Source of the DNA: Paludibacteraceae bacterium
GTDB lineage: Bacteria > Bacteroidota > Bacteroidia > Bacteroidales > Paludibacteraceae
Direction of reading: 5' to 3'
Length of the DNA stretch: 64,000 bases
Assembly: GCA_017479885.1 (NCBI GenBank)
Contig: JAFVBR010000030.1
Coordinates: 62,001-126,000, forward strand
Below the pieces are notes generated by a model, which was given only the letters and a program-made list of their open reading frames with translations, had not been told where the DNA came from and did not search any database. The position numbers and the translations under genes are program-made. Positions 15,946-25,435 of the stretch are shown in pieces (position 1 is the first letter of the stretch; the number at the start of each line of letters is the position of its first letter).

Positions 15946-15991
15946 CAAAGGTAATGTAATTTGCGGGAATATACAAATTTTTGTATATTTG
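15946..15991. promoter_or_regulatory. Interlocked divergent promoters of recO and the beta-barrel gene
   Basis: Plus strand: TTTG at 15960-15963 and TATATTTG at 15984-15991 (spacer 20), about 7 nt before the recO ATG, so that transcript is nearly leaderless. Minus strand: TTTG at 15977-15974 and TACCTTTG at 15953-15946 (spacer 20). Each -33 lies inside the other promoter, so RNA polymerase can occupy only one at a time. Confidence 0.75.
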
Positions 15992-15998
15992 CACCCGA

Positions 15999-16703
15999 AT
16001 GAAAACCACTACTCAGGCAATAGTGATTCATCTTGCAAAGTATTCTGACAAGGCCGCTATTTTGCATGTTTATACCAAGCAATTCGGAAGAATGGCTTAT
16101 ATTGTTTATGGAATAAACGGAAAAAAACGCTCTTCTCTGCTTGCTGCCACAGAGCCGTTTTCTCTCGTTGAAATCGAAGTAAATCATTCTGCAGGCAGAG
16201 ATATTCAAACGCTTGTTAGTATAAACATGATTTATGTACCTGTAAGTACTTTGTCTGATATTCGCCGACGTACTATTGCTGTGTTTTTATCAGAGATTTT
16301 AATGCGCACTTTGCGTCATCCAGAACCAGATTCTACACTTTTCGATTTTTTATCTTCTGCGGTTCATTATTTGGATTCAACTCCTTATCCTGAAAACATG
16401 CATCTTAAGTTTCTCCTAAAATTCACTTATTTTCTTGGCATTATGCCATCGCTTGATGATAGGCGGAAAATGCTTGATATACCTTCAGGTTTGTTGGTTG
16501 ACTCGCCTATTTCCGATATTAGTAATTGTTTTTCTGTAGAAGAGACAAATTTACTTATTGACATATTGTCCGATGAAAACGTTATTATAAGCCGTAATGT
16601 TCGTCAGTCTCTACTTACTAAATTGTGTCGCTATTATGAATGTCATCTAACTGATTTTGTTACTCCTAAATCGCTTGATATTTTGTATGAAGTGTATGAT
16701 TGA
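15999..16703 (+). CDS. recO: DNA repair protein RecO
   Basis: 234 residues from the ATG at 15999 (MKTTTQAIVIHL). An in-frame TTG 18 nt upstream would lie in the -7 region and is not used. The N-terminal OB fold (TTQAIVIHLAKYSDKAAILHVYTKQFGRMAYIVYG) and the helical C-terminal region fit RecO, which loads RecA through RecFOR. The zinc-binding cysteines of some RecO proteins are not evident. It is upstream of, but separately transcribed from, the mre operon. Confidence 0.88.
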   Translation: MKTTTQAIVIHLAKYSDKAAILHVYTKQFGRMAYIVYGINGKKRSSLLAATEPFSLVEIEVNHSAGRDIQTLVSINMIYVPVSTLSDIRRRTIAVFLSEILMRTLRHPEPDSTLFDFLSSAVHYLDSTPYPENMHLKFLLKFTYFLGIMPSLDDRRKMLDIPSGLLVDSPISDISNCFSVEETNLLIDILSDENVIISRNVRQSLLTKLCRYYECHLTDFVTPKSLDILYEVYD

Positions 16704-16852
16704 GTAATACTATAGTAATACCATTCCGCCGACTGTTCCATTACTTTTTGATAATTTGTGCTTGCGTTTTGCTGATAACAGCGTGATATAATATTGTTTC
16801 AGCGTTGATTTTGATTTGTTATTCGCATGATAGAAAAAAAATATATTTTTCT

Positions 16853-16884
16853 CTTGTGAGTTATTTTTTTTTTTAGTAGTTTTG
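16853..16884 (+). promoter_or_regulatory. Promoter of the mreBCD-mrdA-rodA operon
   Basis: CTTG at 16853-16856 and TAGTTTTG at 16877-16884, spacer 20. The leader to mreB is about 108 nt, AT-rich, without a strong Shine-Dalgarno sequence. The rest of the 295-bp recO-mreB gap shows nothing else. Confidence 0.65.
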
Positions 16885-16998
16885 CACGTGATAATTTGCC
16901 ATGAAAGGCGGTTGTTGTCTTTTTGATAATTATGTATTGAAAAACAAACATTTACTGACTGATTATTAATAATAATAACATATAAATTTTTGTAAAAA

Positions 16999-18018
16999 AT
17001 GGGTTTATTTTCCTTTACTCAAGAGATTGCCATTGACCTTGGTACTGCCAACACTATCATTATCTGTGATGATAAAGTGGTGGTTGATGAACCTTCGGTA
17101 GTGGCTATAAGTCAGTCTGACAACAGAATGGTTGCTGTAGGCAGAAAGGCGCAACAGATGATTGGCCGTGGTGGTACTATGATTCGTACTGTACGTCCGC
17201 TTCGTGACGGTGTGATTGCTGACTTTTATGCCTGCGAGATGATGATTCGCGGTATGATTAAGATGATTCCACAGCGTAACCGCCTGTTCACTCCTTCTAT
17301 ACGTATGGTGGTTTGTATTCCTTCCGGTTCCACAGAAGTAGAAATAAGAGCCGTGCGTGATTCGTCAGAGCATGCTGGCGGACGTGATGTATATATGATT
17401 TATGAACCTATGGCTGCCGCTATCGGTATAGGTATTGATGTGGAAAGTCCTGAAGGATGTATGATTGTGGATATAGGCGGTGGTACCACTGAGATTGCCG
17501 TTATCTCTCTCGGAGGTATTGTTGCCAACAAGTCAATAAAGACTGCCGGTGATGACCTCAATGCAGATATAATAGACTATATGGGCCGTATGCACAATCT
17601 GCGTATTGATGAACCTACCGCAGAACGAATAAAGATTCAAGTGGGTTCAGCACTCACCGAACTTGAGGATGCACCAGAGGACTATATAGTTATAGGTCCG
17701 AACAAAGTTACTGCTTTGCCTACTGAGGTGCCAATCTCTTATCAGGAAATAGCGCACTGTCTTGAGAAGAGTATCTCTAAAATTGAGAACGCTATTTTAC
17801 AGGCGCTTGAGCAGACTCCCCCTGAGTTGTACGCCGACATAGTGAAGAATGGTATTTTCCTTACAGGCGGTGGTGCTTTATTGCATGGTTTGGCAACCCG
17901 TCTGACCAACAAAATAACTATTCCTTTCCATGTAGCTGATGATCCGTTGCATGCTGTGGCTCGCGGAACAGGTGTAGCTCTCAAGAACGTCAACAACTTC
18001 AACTTCCTTATCCGCTAA
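16999..18018 (+). CDS. mreB: Rod shape-determining protein MreB
   Basis: 339 residues. Actin-fold nucleotide motifs are present: phosphate-1 AIDLGTANTIII near 11-22, the connect and phosphate-2 region CMIVDIGGGTTEIAVISL near 155, and the adenosine motif FLTGGGALLHGL near 288. MreB polymerises under the inner membrane and directs lateral wall synthesis. It is the first gene of the cell-shape operon; mreC follows after 22 nt. Confidence 0.97.
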   Translation: MGLFSFTQEIAIDLGTANTIIICDDKVVVDEPSVVAISQSDNRMVAVGRKAQQMIGRGGTMIRTVRPLRDGVIADFYACEMMIRGMIKMIPQRNRLFTPSIRMVVCIPSGSTEVEIRAVRDSSEHAGGRDVYMIYEPMAAAIGIGIDVESPEGCMIVDIGGGTTEIAVISLGGIVANKSIKTAGDDLNADIIDYMGRMHNLRIDEPTAERIKIQVGSALTELEDAPEDYIVIGPNKVTALPTEVPISYQEIAHCLEKSISKIENAILQALEQTPPELYADIVKNGIFLTGGGALLHGLATRLTNKITIPFHVADDPLHAVARGTGVALKNVNNFNFLIR

Positions 18019-18040
18019 TAAATAATAAACAATTGGCATT

Positions 18041-18874
18041 ATGCGGACTCTGTTGCAGTTTTTGGCGCGTTATAGTATATTGCTGCTGTTTCTGTTGTTG
18101 GAAACAGTAGCATTTATACTGTTGGTGCGTCATAACAGTTATCAGCAGAGTGCCGTTCTCAGTTCCGCCAACAGAGTTTCAGCAGGACTATATAATATAA
18201 GCAGCAACATATATTCATACTTTAGCCTGAAGAAACAAAATGATATACTACTCGCTGAAAACGAGAGTTTGAAAAACAGAATAACTGCTCTCGAGAATAT
18301 CGCCGAGTCTGCCTTTGAAGATTCTGTTGCCGGTTATGTTTATGCTGACAAGGATTTGCATTATACAGCTGCCAAAGTGATAAATGCAACTACCGGCTTG
18401 CAGCGCAATTATATCACCCTCAACAAGGGTATGCGTGACGGAGTGACTGCAGATATGGGAGTGGTGGCTAAAGACGGGGTTGTGGGTATAGTGAATGCTG
18501 TATCCGACAAGTTTTCGGTGGTAATACCTGTGCTCAATCCTCTGCTTACAATAAGTTGCAAACTACATAAAAACAACCAGATAGGTGCTTTACATTGGGA
18601 TGGGCGTGACTACAGATATGCCGAGATGCTGGACGTAGCAAGACATATAGAGGTGAATGAAGGTGATACCGTGGTAACAAGCGGGTTGTCAGAGGTGTTC
18701 CCTGAAAACATGTTGATAGGCGTAATAGAAAAAGTGGCATTGACAGAGAGCGATGCATACTACAATATACGTGTTCGTCTGGCGGTTGATTTCAGAAATA
18801 TAAAGTATGTAACCGTTATTGAAAACAAGAACCGTGCAGAGAAACTGAGGCTTGAGGAAGAGACGATAAAATAG
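18041..18874 (+). CDS. mreC: Rod shape-determining protein MreC
   Basis: 277 residues. An N-terminal membrane helix (LLLFLLLETVAFILLV) is followed by a coiled coil (about 60-90, LKKQNDILLAENESLKNR) and the beta-rich periplasmic domain with TAAKVINATTGLQRNYITLNKG, GVVAKDGVVGIV and VVTSGLSEVFPENMLIGVI. It links MreB to MreD, PBP2 and RodA in the periplasm. It is co-transcribed with mreB and mreD. Confidence 0.95.
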   Translation: MRTLLQFLARYSILLLFLLLETVAFILLVRHNSYQQSAVLSSANRVSAGLYNISSNIYSYFSLKKQNDILLAENESLKNRITALENIAESAFEDSVAGYVYADKDLHYTAAKVINATTGLQRNYITLNKGMRDGVTADMGVVAKDGVVGIVNAVSDKFSVVIPVLNPLLTISCKLHKNNQIGALHWDGRDYRYAEMLDVARHIEVNEGDTVVTSGLSEVFPENMLIGVIEKVALTESDAYYNIRVRLAVDFRNIKYVTVIENKNRAEKLRLEEETIK

Positions 18875-18887
18875 TTTGGCAAGATAA

Positions 18888-19382
18888 ATGAATCTTTGGG
18901 TAGAAAACATATTGCGCTATTTAATTCTGCTGCTGTTGCAAGTGCTGTTGATTAACAATTTGCAGTTGCTCGGAGTATGCAGTCCTTGTGTGTATGTACT
19001 GTTTCTTCTGGCACTGCCTCCCACTCTGCCACGTTGGGCGGAACTGCTGACAGGTTTTGTTGCAGGATTGGTTCTTGACATATTTTGCAATACACTTGGT
19101 GTGCAGACAGCCGCCTGTACGATGGTTGCATACATCAGACCGCTGCTTATCAAGAATATGGTGCAGGACAATGAGCGTCTTACCGACACTCCTTCGTCCA
19201 AGTCACTGGGATTTATAACCTACCTTAAGATAGTGGTTATACTGGTGCTTGTGCATCATACTGCAATGTTCGCTTTGATAGCGTTCAGTTTTCATAACTG
19301 GTGGTTGACACTGATTCAGATTATTGTAAGTAGCATTGTCACAATAGGTTTGATTCTTGGTTTGGATTTGTTGAGAAGATAG
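18888..19382 (+). CDS. mreD: Rod shape-determining protein MreD
   Basis: 164 residues with five or six hydrophobic helices (ILRYLILLLLQVLLINNLQLL, LLTGFVAGLVLDIFCNTLGVQ and a C-terminal IIVSSIVTIGLILGLDLL). The GFVAGLVLDIF segment is typical of MreD. It is an inner-membrane member of the elongasome. Size and position between mreC and mrdA support the call more than the sequence, which is weakly conserved. Confidence 0.9.
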   Translation: MNLWVENILRYLILLLLQVLLINNLQLLGVCSPCVYVLFLLALPPTLPRWAELLTGFVAGLVLDIFCNTLGVQTAACTMVAYIRPLLIKNMVQDNERLTDTPSSKSLGFITYLKIVVILVLVHHTAMFALIAFSFHNWWLTLIQIIVSSIVTIGLILGLDLLRR

Positions 19383-19435
19383 TATGTAGGTAGTGATGTA
19401 TGCTTATCTATATTTGACTGCAATTTGACTGAACT

Positions 19436-21292
19436 ATGATAAATGATGAGTTTTACAAGCGGAGATATGTACTCACAGCCATCATTGTGATGGTTGTAGT
19501 TGTTTATATATGCCGTTTGTTTGCGCTCCAGATTATCGACACCAATGCAAGTGACAGGGCGGAATCGAATGCGCTTGTAAAGCAGACAGTATATCCTCCG
19601 CGCGGACTTATATACGACAGAAACGGTGAGTTGCTTGTTTTCAACCAACCTATATACGAGGTTACTATGATAATGCGCGAGATGCGCAACGGCTTCGATA
19701 CTATAGGTTTCTGCGATGCGCTTAATATTAGCCGCGAGACTTTTGACAACAGGGTAGAGGAGATAAAGAACAAAAAGAAGAATCGTGGTTACTCGCAGTA
19801 TACTCCCCAGGTGTTTCTTTCGCAACTTGGCAAGGAAGACATTGTGGTACTTCAGGAATCTCTTTACAAATACAAAGGTATAAGCATAAGGAAGCGTACT
19901 TTGCGCGATTACACTTATCCGACTGCAGCACAAGTGCTTGGCAGTGTGGGAGAGGTATCACAGCGGGATATTGAGAGAGACGAATATTATGCTATTGGCG
20001 ATTACAGCGGCCGCGACGGAATAGAGAAGACATACGAGAGAGTGTTGAGAGGAGAGAAAGGTGTTGAAGTGCTAATGCGCAATGCCAAAGGAATAATTCA
20101 AGGTTCTTATAAGGAAGGTGAGATGGATATGCCTGCTTCCGCAGGTCAGGATCTCACTCTTACACTTGATGTGCATCTGCAGATGCTTGCAGAGGAATTG
20201 TTGCAAGGAAAGATAGGAAGTGTGGTAGCTATAGAACCCAAAACCGGAGAGATACTTGCACTTGCCAGCAATCCTACATGGGACCCGTCGTTGCTGGTAG
20301 GCAGGGAGAGGTCGATGAACTACAATATGCTGCTCAATGACCCAACCAAGCCATTGCTCAACCGTGCGACTATGGCACAATATCCTCCCGGTTCCACCTT
20401 TAAAACCCTGCAGGCTCTTGTATGTCTGCAAGAGGGTGCGATAACCAAGAACACCATGTATGCCTGCAACGGAAAAGGCACCAAGCCAATATCATGTACG
20501 CACTTCCATGGTTCGCCGGTATCGTTACTCGGGGCTATAGAGCAGAGTTGTAACCCTTATTTTCATTGTGCCTTTCGTGACATGCTGGAGAAAGACGGTT
20601 ACGGCAAAGACAATGAGACATTCAAGCGCAGTTTCAATATCTGGCGTGATGATGTGCTGTCTTTCGGTTTGGGAAAGAAGTTCTCGGATACTGATGTGAG
20701 CGAACAATCGTCAGGCAATATTCCTACTGTTGCCTTCTACGACAAATATTTCGGGAAGAAAAGGTGGAAAGCTATTACAATACGTTCTCTGTCAATCGGT
20801 CAAGGTGAGATATTGGTTACTCCGCTTCAGTTGTGCAATATGGCTGCTACCATTGCCAACGAAGGCTGGTATATCACTCCTCACTTGCTGAAGAACGACA
20901 CCATGCTCGCTCACCTGCATAAAACGAATGTTGACCCGAAGTGGTTTCCGATAGTGAAAGAAGGAATGGAGCGTGTGATGACCAATGGTACAGGTAGGTG
21001 GTATCAGCTTGACAGCATACGTTCAGGCGGCAAAACAGGTACGGCACAAGCGGGCAAGGGCAGGGTTGACCATGCTTTCTTTATAGGCATTGCTCCTATA
21101 GACGACCCAAAGATAGCAGTGATGGTGGTAGTCGAGAATTCCGGATTCGGTGCCACATGGGCAGCGCCTATCGCCAGTCTGGTTATGGAGCAGTATCTTA
21201 CTGGTGAGATACGCCGCACAGACCTGAGAAAACGTATGGCTACAGCGGTAATCAATCCGAATGTAAAGAACATGAAGAAGCGCAAAGAATAG
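19436..21292 (+). CDS. mrdA: Penicillin-binding protein 2 (elongation transpeptidase)
   Basis: 618 residues. An N-terminal membrane anchor (IIVMVVVVYICRLFALQI), then a dimerisation domain with PPRGLIYDRNGELL and RDYTYPTAAQVLGSVGEV. The transpeptidase domain has the SxxK active site PPGSTFK (Ser at about 320), the SxN-type motif EQSCNPYF and GGKTGTAQ (Lys at about 533). It crosslinks peptidoglycan during elongation together with RodA. It follows mreD by 53 nt in the same operon. Confidence 0.96.
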   Translation: MINDEFYKRRYVLTAIIVMVVVVYICRLFALQIIDTNASDRAESNALVKQTVYPPRGLIYDRNGELLVFNQPIYEVTMIMREMRNGFDTIGFCDALNISRETFDNRVEEIKNKKKNRGYSQYTPQVFLSQLGKEDIVVLQESLYKYKGISIRKRTLRDYTYPTAAQVLGSVGEVSQRDIERDEYYAIGDYSGRDGIEKTYERVLRGEKGVEVLMRNAKGIIQGSYKEGEMDMPASAGQDLTLTLDVHLQMLAEELLQGKIGSVVAIEPKTGEILALASNPTWDPSLLVGRERSMNYNMLLNDPTKPLLNRATMAQYPPGSTFKTLQALVCLQEGAITKNTMYACNGKGTKPISCTHFHGSPVSLLGAIEQSCNPYFHCAFRDMLEKDGYGKDNETFKRSFNIWRDDVLSFGLGKKFSDTDVSEQSSGNIPTVAFYDKYFGKKRWKAITIRSLSIGQGEILVTPLQLCNMAATIANEGWYITPHLLKNDTMLAHLHKTNVDPKWFPIVKEGMERVMTNGTGRWYQLDSIRSGGKTGTAQAGKGRVDHAFFIGIAPIDDPKIAVMVVVENSGFGATWAAPIASLVMEQYLTGEIRRTDLRKRMATAVINPNVKNMKKRKE

Positions 21293-21334
21293 TGTTTTCA
21301 GTATATCGGGCAACAAAAGAACAATCAGATAATT

Positions 21335-22792
21335 ATGTCGAGAAACGGTAGCATATTGCGTTCGGTGGACTGGCTGACGGTGGGCCTGTTTATGCTTATG
21401 GCAGTGTTCGGATTGCTTAATATTTACGGAGCCAGTTATGACTTTGAGCATACCGATTTCTTCGCTTTCTCATCGCGTTCAGGCAAACAGATAGTGTGGA
21501 TTGCCGCATCGCTGCTGATGGGCAGCATAGTGATGCTTATAGACAGCAAGTCGTACGACATACTGGCGTATATAATATACGGTTTGTGGATATTGGTTCT
21601 GCTGGCAACTCCTTTCCTCACGCACGATATCAAAGGTTCGCGTTCGTGGTTGATTATAGGTCCGCTTCAGATGCAGCCTGCAGAGTTTGCCAAGTGTTTT
21701 ACTGCATTGGCACTTGCCAAGTACATGAGCCGATATGAGTACAAGATAAGGGATTTGCGTGATTTGCTGGTGCCGTTTGTCATTCTGATAATACCTATGT
21801 TTATCATTATGGTGCTTCAGAAAGAAACGGGTTCGGCACTGGTGTTTGCAGCCTTCTTCTTTATGTTTTACAGGGAGGGAATGACGGGCTATGTGCTTCT
21901 TATCGGTGCCGCCGCCATTTTCTTCTTTATCATAGTTATACGTCTGGGTGTGATTGCACTGCCTTTGGGAACCGGTGACTGCGGAATGTTGGTCGCCATG
22001 CTGCTGATTATGCTAATTGAGTTGTTTTTCCTTTTCTTCATACTTAACAGAAAGAAGGAGGCATTGATACTGGCAGGAGGAGTGACACTATGCTATGCAG
22101 TGGTTTGCGTAATGTCTATATGGATTAATGTGAATTTCGACATAGCAAGCACAGTAATTGCCGGGTTATCGGTTCTATTCCTTGGTTTTCTGGCATTAAG
22201 ATGGAGGCACAAGGAGATTTTGTTTCTGCTGCTGTTTTCGCTGTTCTCGGTAGTGTACTGCCATAGTTGCGACCTTGTGTTCTCACATGTGCTGCAGAAG
22301 CACCAACGCGAGAGAATAGAAGTGTTGCTCGGACTGAAAGATGACCCGAGCGGAGTAGGGTATAATGTGAACCAGGCCAAGATAGCCATTGCATCGGGCG
22401 GGTTTACAGGCAAGGGTTTTCGGCAAGGCACACAGACCAAGCTGCAGTTTGTACCAGAGCAGGCAACCGACTTCATATTCTGCACGGTAGGAGAAGAGTG
22501 GGGATTTATAGGTACATTCTCGGTATTGGTTGTTTATCTGATATTTATATTAAGGCTTATATATATTGCGGAGAGGCAGAAGGACCGATTCAGCAGGATA
22601 TATGCTTACTCTGTTGCATCGATATTTTTCCTGCATTTGGCAATCAATGTAGGAATGGTGCTCGGTTTGCTGCCTGTGATAGGCATTCCGTTGCCTTTCT
22701 TCAGCTACGGCGGTTCGTCGATGCTTGGATTCTCTCTTCTGCTGTTTATATTGCTAAAGTTGGATGCTTCCCGAGTTGAAAAAATGAGATAA
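21335..22792 (+). CDS. rodA: Peptidoglycan polymerase RodA (SEDS family)
   Basis: 485 residues, longer than the about 370 of E. coli RodA. The N-terminal core (IKGSRSWLIIGPLQMQPAEFAK) and C-terminal core (KIAIASGGFTGKGF, TDFIFCTVGEEWGFIG, GIPLPFFSYGGSSML) are canonical. The extra length is a run of additional hydrophobic helices at about 190-300 in the middle. The longer form is common in Bacteroidota. It is a glycosyltransferase in the inner membrane, partner of PBP2, and the last gene of the shape operon; mnmG follows after 9 nt. Confidence 0.95.
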   Translation: MSRNGSILRSVDWLTVGLFMLMAVFGLLNIYGASYDFEHTDFFAFSSRSGKQIVWIAASLLMGSIVMLIDSKSYDILAYIIYGLWILVLLATPFLTHDIKGSRSWLIIGPLQMQPAEFAKCFTALALAKYMSRYEYKIRDLRDLLVPFVILIIPMFIIMVLQKETGSALVFAAFFFMFYREGMTGYVLLIGAAAIFFFIIVIRLGVIALPLGTGDCGMLVAMLLIMLIELFFLFFILNRKKEALILAGGVTLCYAVVCVMSIWINVNFDIASTVIAGLSVLFLGFLALRWRHKEILFLLLFSLFSVVYCHSCDLVFSHVLQKHQRERIEVLLGLKDDPSGVGYNVNQAKIAIASGGFTGKGFRQGTQTKLQFVPEQATDFIFCTVGEEWGFIGTFSVLVVYLIFILRLIYIAERQKDRFSRIYAYSVASIFFLHLAINVGMVLGLLPVIGIPLPFFSYGGSSMLGFSLLLFILLKLDASRVEKMR

Positions 22793-22801
22793 GAAAAAGA
22801 T

Positions 22802-24679
22802 ATGGATTTCAAATATGACATAATAGTTGTCGGTGCTGGTCATGCAGGGTGTGAGGCTGCAAGTGCAGCAGCACGCCTTGGAAGCAAGACTCTGCTGATT
22901 ACAATGGACATGAACAAGATTGCCCAAATGAGTTGCAACCCAGCTGTAGGAGGTATTGCCAAAGGTCAGATAGTGAGAGAGATAGATGCTATGGGTGGTC
23001 AGATGGGAATAGTAACTGACAGGTCGGCGATTCAGTTTCGTATGCTGAACAGATCAAAGGGTCCTGCGATGTGGAGTCCGAGGAGTCAGAGCGACAGGAA
23101 GAGATTTATAGAAGAGTGGGTACATATAATATCTCTAACTGACAATCTTTATGTATGGCAAGATGTTGTTACTTCACTGATTATCAAAGGGAAAGAGGTT
23201 AGAGGAGTGCATACTGCTTTGGGTATCGACATAGAAGCGAGAGCTGTTGTTCTTACCAACGGCACATTTCTGAACGGATTGCTTCATTTCGGTCAAACGC
23301 AGATAAGAGGGGGCAGAATATCTGAGCCTGCATCATATGGTATAACCGAGCAGTTGAAAGAAACTGGTTTCGTGACTGACAGAATGAAGACCGGTACTCC
23401 TTGCAGAGTGGACGCACGCAGCATTGATTTCAGCAAGATGACTGAGCAACCCGGAGATGACGACAATCACCATTTTTCGTTTCTTCCTTCAGTGAAAAGA
23501 CAGTTGAAGCAGATGTCTTGCTGGATTACTTACACAAATGCAGTTACTCACAACGAGCTGAGGAAAGGTTTGGACAGGAGTCCGCTTTATAATGGTCAGA
23601 TAAAAAGCATTGGTCCGAGGTATTGTCCGAGTATAGAGACCAAGATTGTTACGTTTGCCGATAAGGATGCTCATCAGTTGTTTATTGAACCCGAGGGAGT
23701 GAATTCGAATGAATACTATGTAAACGGATTCAGCAGTTCACTTCCTTTGGATGTGCAACTGGCAGCATTGAAGACAGTGCCGGGATTTGAAAATATTGTT
23801 CTTTATCGTCCGGGTTATGCTATAGAATATGACTTCTTTGACCCGACACAACTGTTGCACACACTTGAGACCAAACTTGTAAAGAATTTGTTTTTTGCAG
23901 GTCAGATTAACGGCACTACCGGTTATGAAGAGGCTGCTGGTCAAGGAATTGTGGCAGGCATAAATGCTCACATGAATGTAGCCGGTTCTCCGAGTTTTGT
24001 GTTGTCGAGGGATGAGGCTTATATAGGAGTGCTGATAGACGACCTTGTGACCAAGGGAGTTGATGAGCCATACAGAATGTTCACCTCAAGAGCCGAATAC
24101 AGAATATTGCTTAGGCAGGATAATGCTGATGCGAGACTGACGGAGAAATTGTACAATATAGGATTGGCAGATGCTGAGCGTATGTCGTTCTTGGGCAAGA
24201 AGCAGCAAGGTGAGGCTATGTTAACTGAATTTCTTTCATCTTTTACTGTAAAGCCTGAAAGAATAAACCCCTTGCTGAGAGAAAAGCAGACACCCGATAT
24301 TCATCATGGCACAAAATTGATAGACCTTCTGCTAAGGCCTCAGATATCACTAACTGATCTCGCTCTGCAAGTTCCTGAATTAGCTGAGTTGACTCATAAG
24401 CTTGATGCTGACTTACGTGAAGAGATAATGGAGTGTACTGAAATCAATGTAAAGTATAAGGGTTATATAGAAAGAGAGAGACTTGCTGCTGATAAACTTC
24501 AACGACTGGATAGTATAAAGATACCCACTAATTTCAGCTATGATGATTTGCAGTCACTCTCGACAGAAGCAAGACAGAAACTCGGTAAGATCCGCCCTCA
24601 GACAATAGGCCAAGCAAGCAGAATTCCCGGAGTATCGCCGAACGATATAAGTGTACTTCTTGTTCTGATGGGCAGATAA
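22802..24679 (+). CDS. mnmG: tRNA uridine-5-carboxymethylaminomethyl modification enzyme MnmG (GidA)
   Basis: 625 residues. The FAD-binding start is DIIVVGAGHAGCEAA at about 6-20, with NPAVGGIAKGQIVREIDAMGG near 48 and GRISEPASYGI near 176. GQINGTTGYEEAAGQGIVAG lies in the second FAD region and the tRNA-binding C-terminus ends GVSPNDISVLLV. With MnmE it modifies wobble U34. It lies 9 nt after rodA and is probably read through. The gene is often near the replication origin in bacteria, which is relevant to the parS-like site just downstream. Confidence 0.96.
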   Translation: MDFKYDIIVVGAGHAGCEAASAAARLGSKTLLITMDMNKIAQMSCNPAVGGIAKGQIVREIDAMGGQMGIVTDRSAIQFRMLNRSKGPAMWSPRSQSDRKRFIEEWVHIISLTDNLYVWQDVVTSLIIKGKEVRGVHTALGIDIEARAVVLTNGTFLNGLLHFGQTQIRGGRISEPASYGITEQLKETGFVTDRMKTGTPCRVDARSIDFSKMTEQPGDDDNHHFSFLPSVKRQLKQMSCWITYTNAVTHNELRKGLDRSPLYNGQIKSIGPRYCPSIETKIVTFADKDAHQLFIEPEGVNSNEYYVNGFSSSLPLDVQLAALKTVPGFENIVLYRPGYAIEYDFFDPTQLLHTLETKLVKNLFFAGQINGTTGYEEAAGQGIVAGINAHMNVAGSPSFVLSRDEAYIGVLIDDLVTKGVDEPYRMFTSRAEYRILLRQDNADARLTEKLYNIGLADAERMSFLGKKQQGEAMLTEFLSSFTVKPERINPLLREKQTPDIHHGTKLIDLLLRPQISLTDLALQVPELAELTHKLDADLREEIMECTEINVKYKGYIERERLAADKLQRLDSIKIPTNFSYDDLQSLSTEARQKLGKIRPQTIGQASRIPGVSPNDISVLLVLMGR

Positions 24680-24733
24680 CGACTGTTGTATTATTAATGT
24701 GAACATATATACAAAGAGAAATAACAAAACAAT

Positions 24734-24749
24734 TGTTCCACGTGGAACA
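24734..24749. promoter_or_regulatory. parS-like centromere site
   Basis: TGTTCCACGTGGAACA is a perfect 16-bp palindrome fitting the broad parS form TGTTNCACGTGNAACA recognised by chromosomal ParB proteins. It sits in the 103-bp gap between mnmG and apt, where no coding function explains it. Confidence 0.65.
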
Positions 24750-24782
24750 CAACAGATATAAACCAATTAAAAGTGTGCAGTT

Positions 24783-25307
24783 ATGACACAAGAAGAAGTA
24801 AAAAGAATTATTCGCGACGTGCCTGATTTTCCGAAGAAGGGCATATTGTTCAAAGACTTGACCACTGCGTTTATCAATCCTGGTTGTATGCATTGGTTTG
24901 AGCAGGAGCTGACAGATGCTTACAAGGACAAGGGTATAACAAAGGTGCTCGGTATTGAGTCTCGCGGCTTTGTGGTAGCCCCGATAGTAGCCAACAACAT
25001 GAATGTTGGTTTTGTGCCTGTGCGCAAGAAGGGCAAACTGCCTGCAGAGGTAGTGGAGCAAAGTTACGACAAGGAGTACGGCACCGACACGATAGAGGTA
25101 CATAAGGACAGCCTTACGGCGGATGATGTGGTGATGATACATGATGATTTGCTGGCAACGGGTGGCACAATGGCTGCGGCTGTGGAGCTGGTGCGCAAGT
25201 TCGGGGTGAAGAAAATATACGTAAGTTTTCTGGTAGAACTTGACGAATTGAACGGCAGGCGTGCTTTTGCGGATGATGTGGAGGTGCTGTCACTGATACA
25301 TTATTAA
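24783..25307 (+). CDS. apt: Adenine phosphoribosyltransferase
   Basis: 174 residues. It has the N-terminal IRDVPDFPKKGILFKDLTT, IESRGFVVAPIVA, VPVRKKGKLP, and the PRPP-binding loop VMIHDDLLATGGTM near 117-130. The usual form is VDDLLATGGT; here the position before DD is His. It converts adenine and PRPP to AMP in salvage. It probably has its own promoter or reads through from mnmG. The downstream gap carries degenerate tandem repeats. Confidence 0.96.
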   Translation: MTQEEVKRIIRDVPDFPKKGILFKDLTTAFINPGCMHWFEQELTDAYKDKGITKVLGIESRGFVVAPIVANNMNVGFVPVRKKGKLPAEVVEQSYDKEYGTDTIEVHKDSLTADDVVMIHDDLLATGGTMAAAVELVRKFGVKKIYVSFLVELDELNGRRAFADDVEVLSLIHY

Positions 25308-25421
25308 GAGCAAAGATTGCTACGCTGAAAGAGCAAAGGCCGCTACGTAGAAAGACAAAGGACCGCTGTGCTGTAGGGTATATGACCGCTATGCTATAGG
25401 ATATAGGATTGCTGCGCTGCA
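25307..25421 (+). repeat. Five degenerate ~23-bp tandem repeats between apt and uvrC
   Basis: Five units of about 23 bp share a core like CAAAGGACCGCTACGCTGTAG with drift between units. The last unit runs into AGGAGG, which serves as the Shine-Dalgarno sequence of uvrC. Strong Shine-Dalgarno sequences are unusual in this group. Confidence 0.55.
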
Positions 25422-25435
25422 GGAGGTTTGATAGA

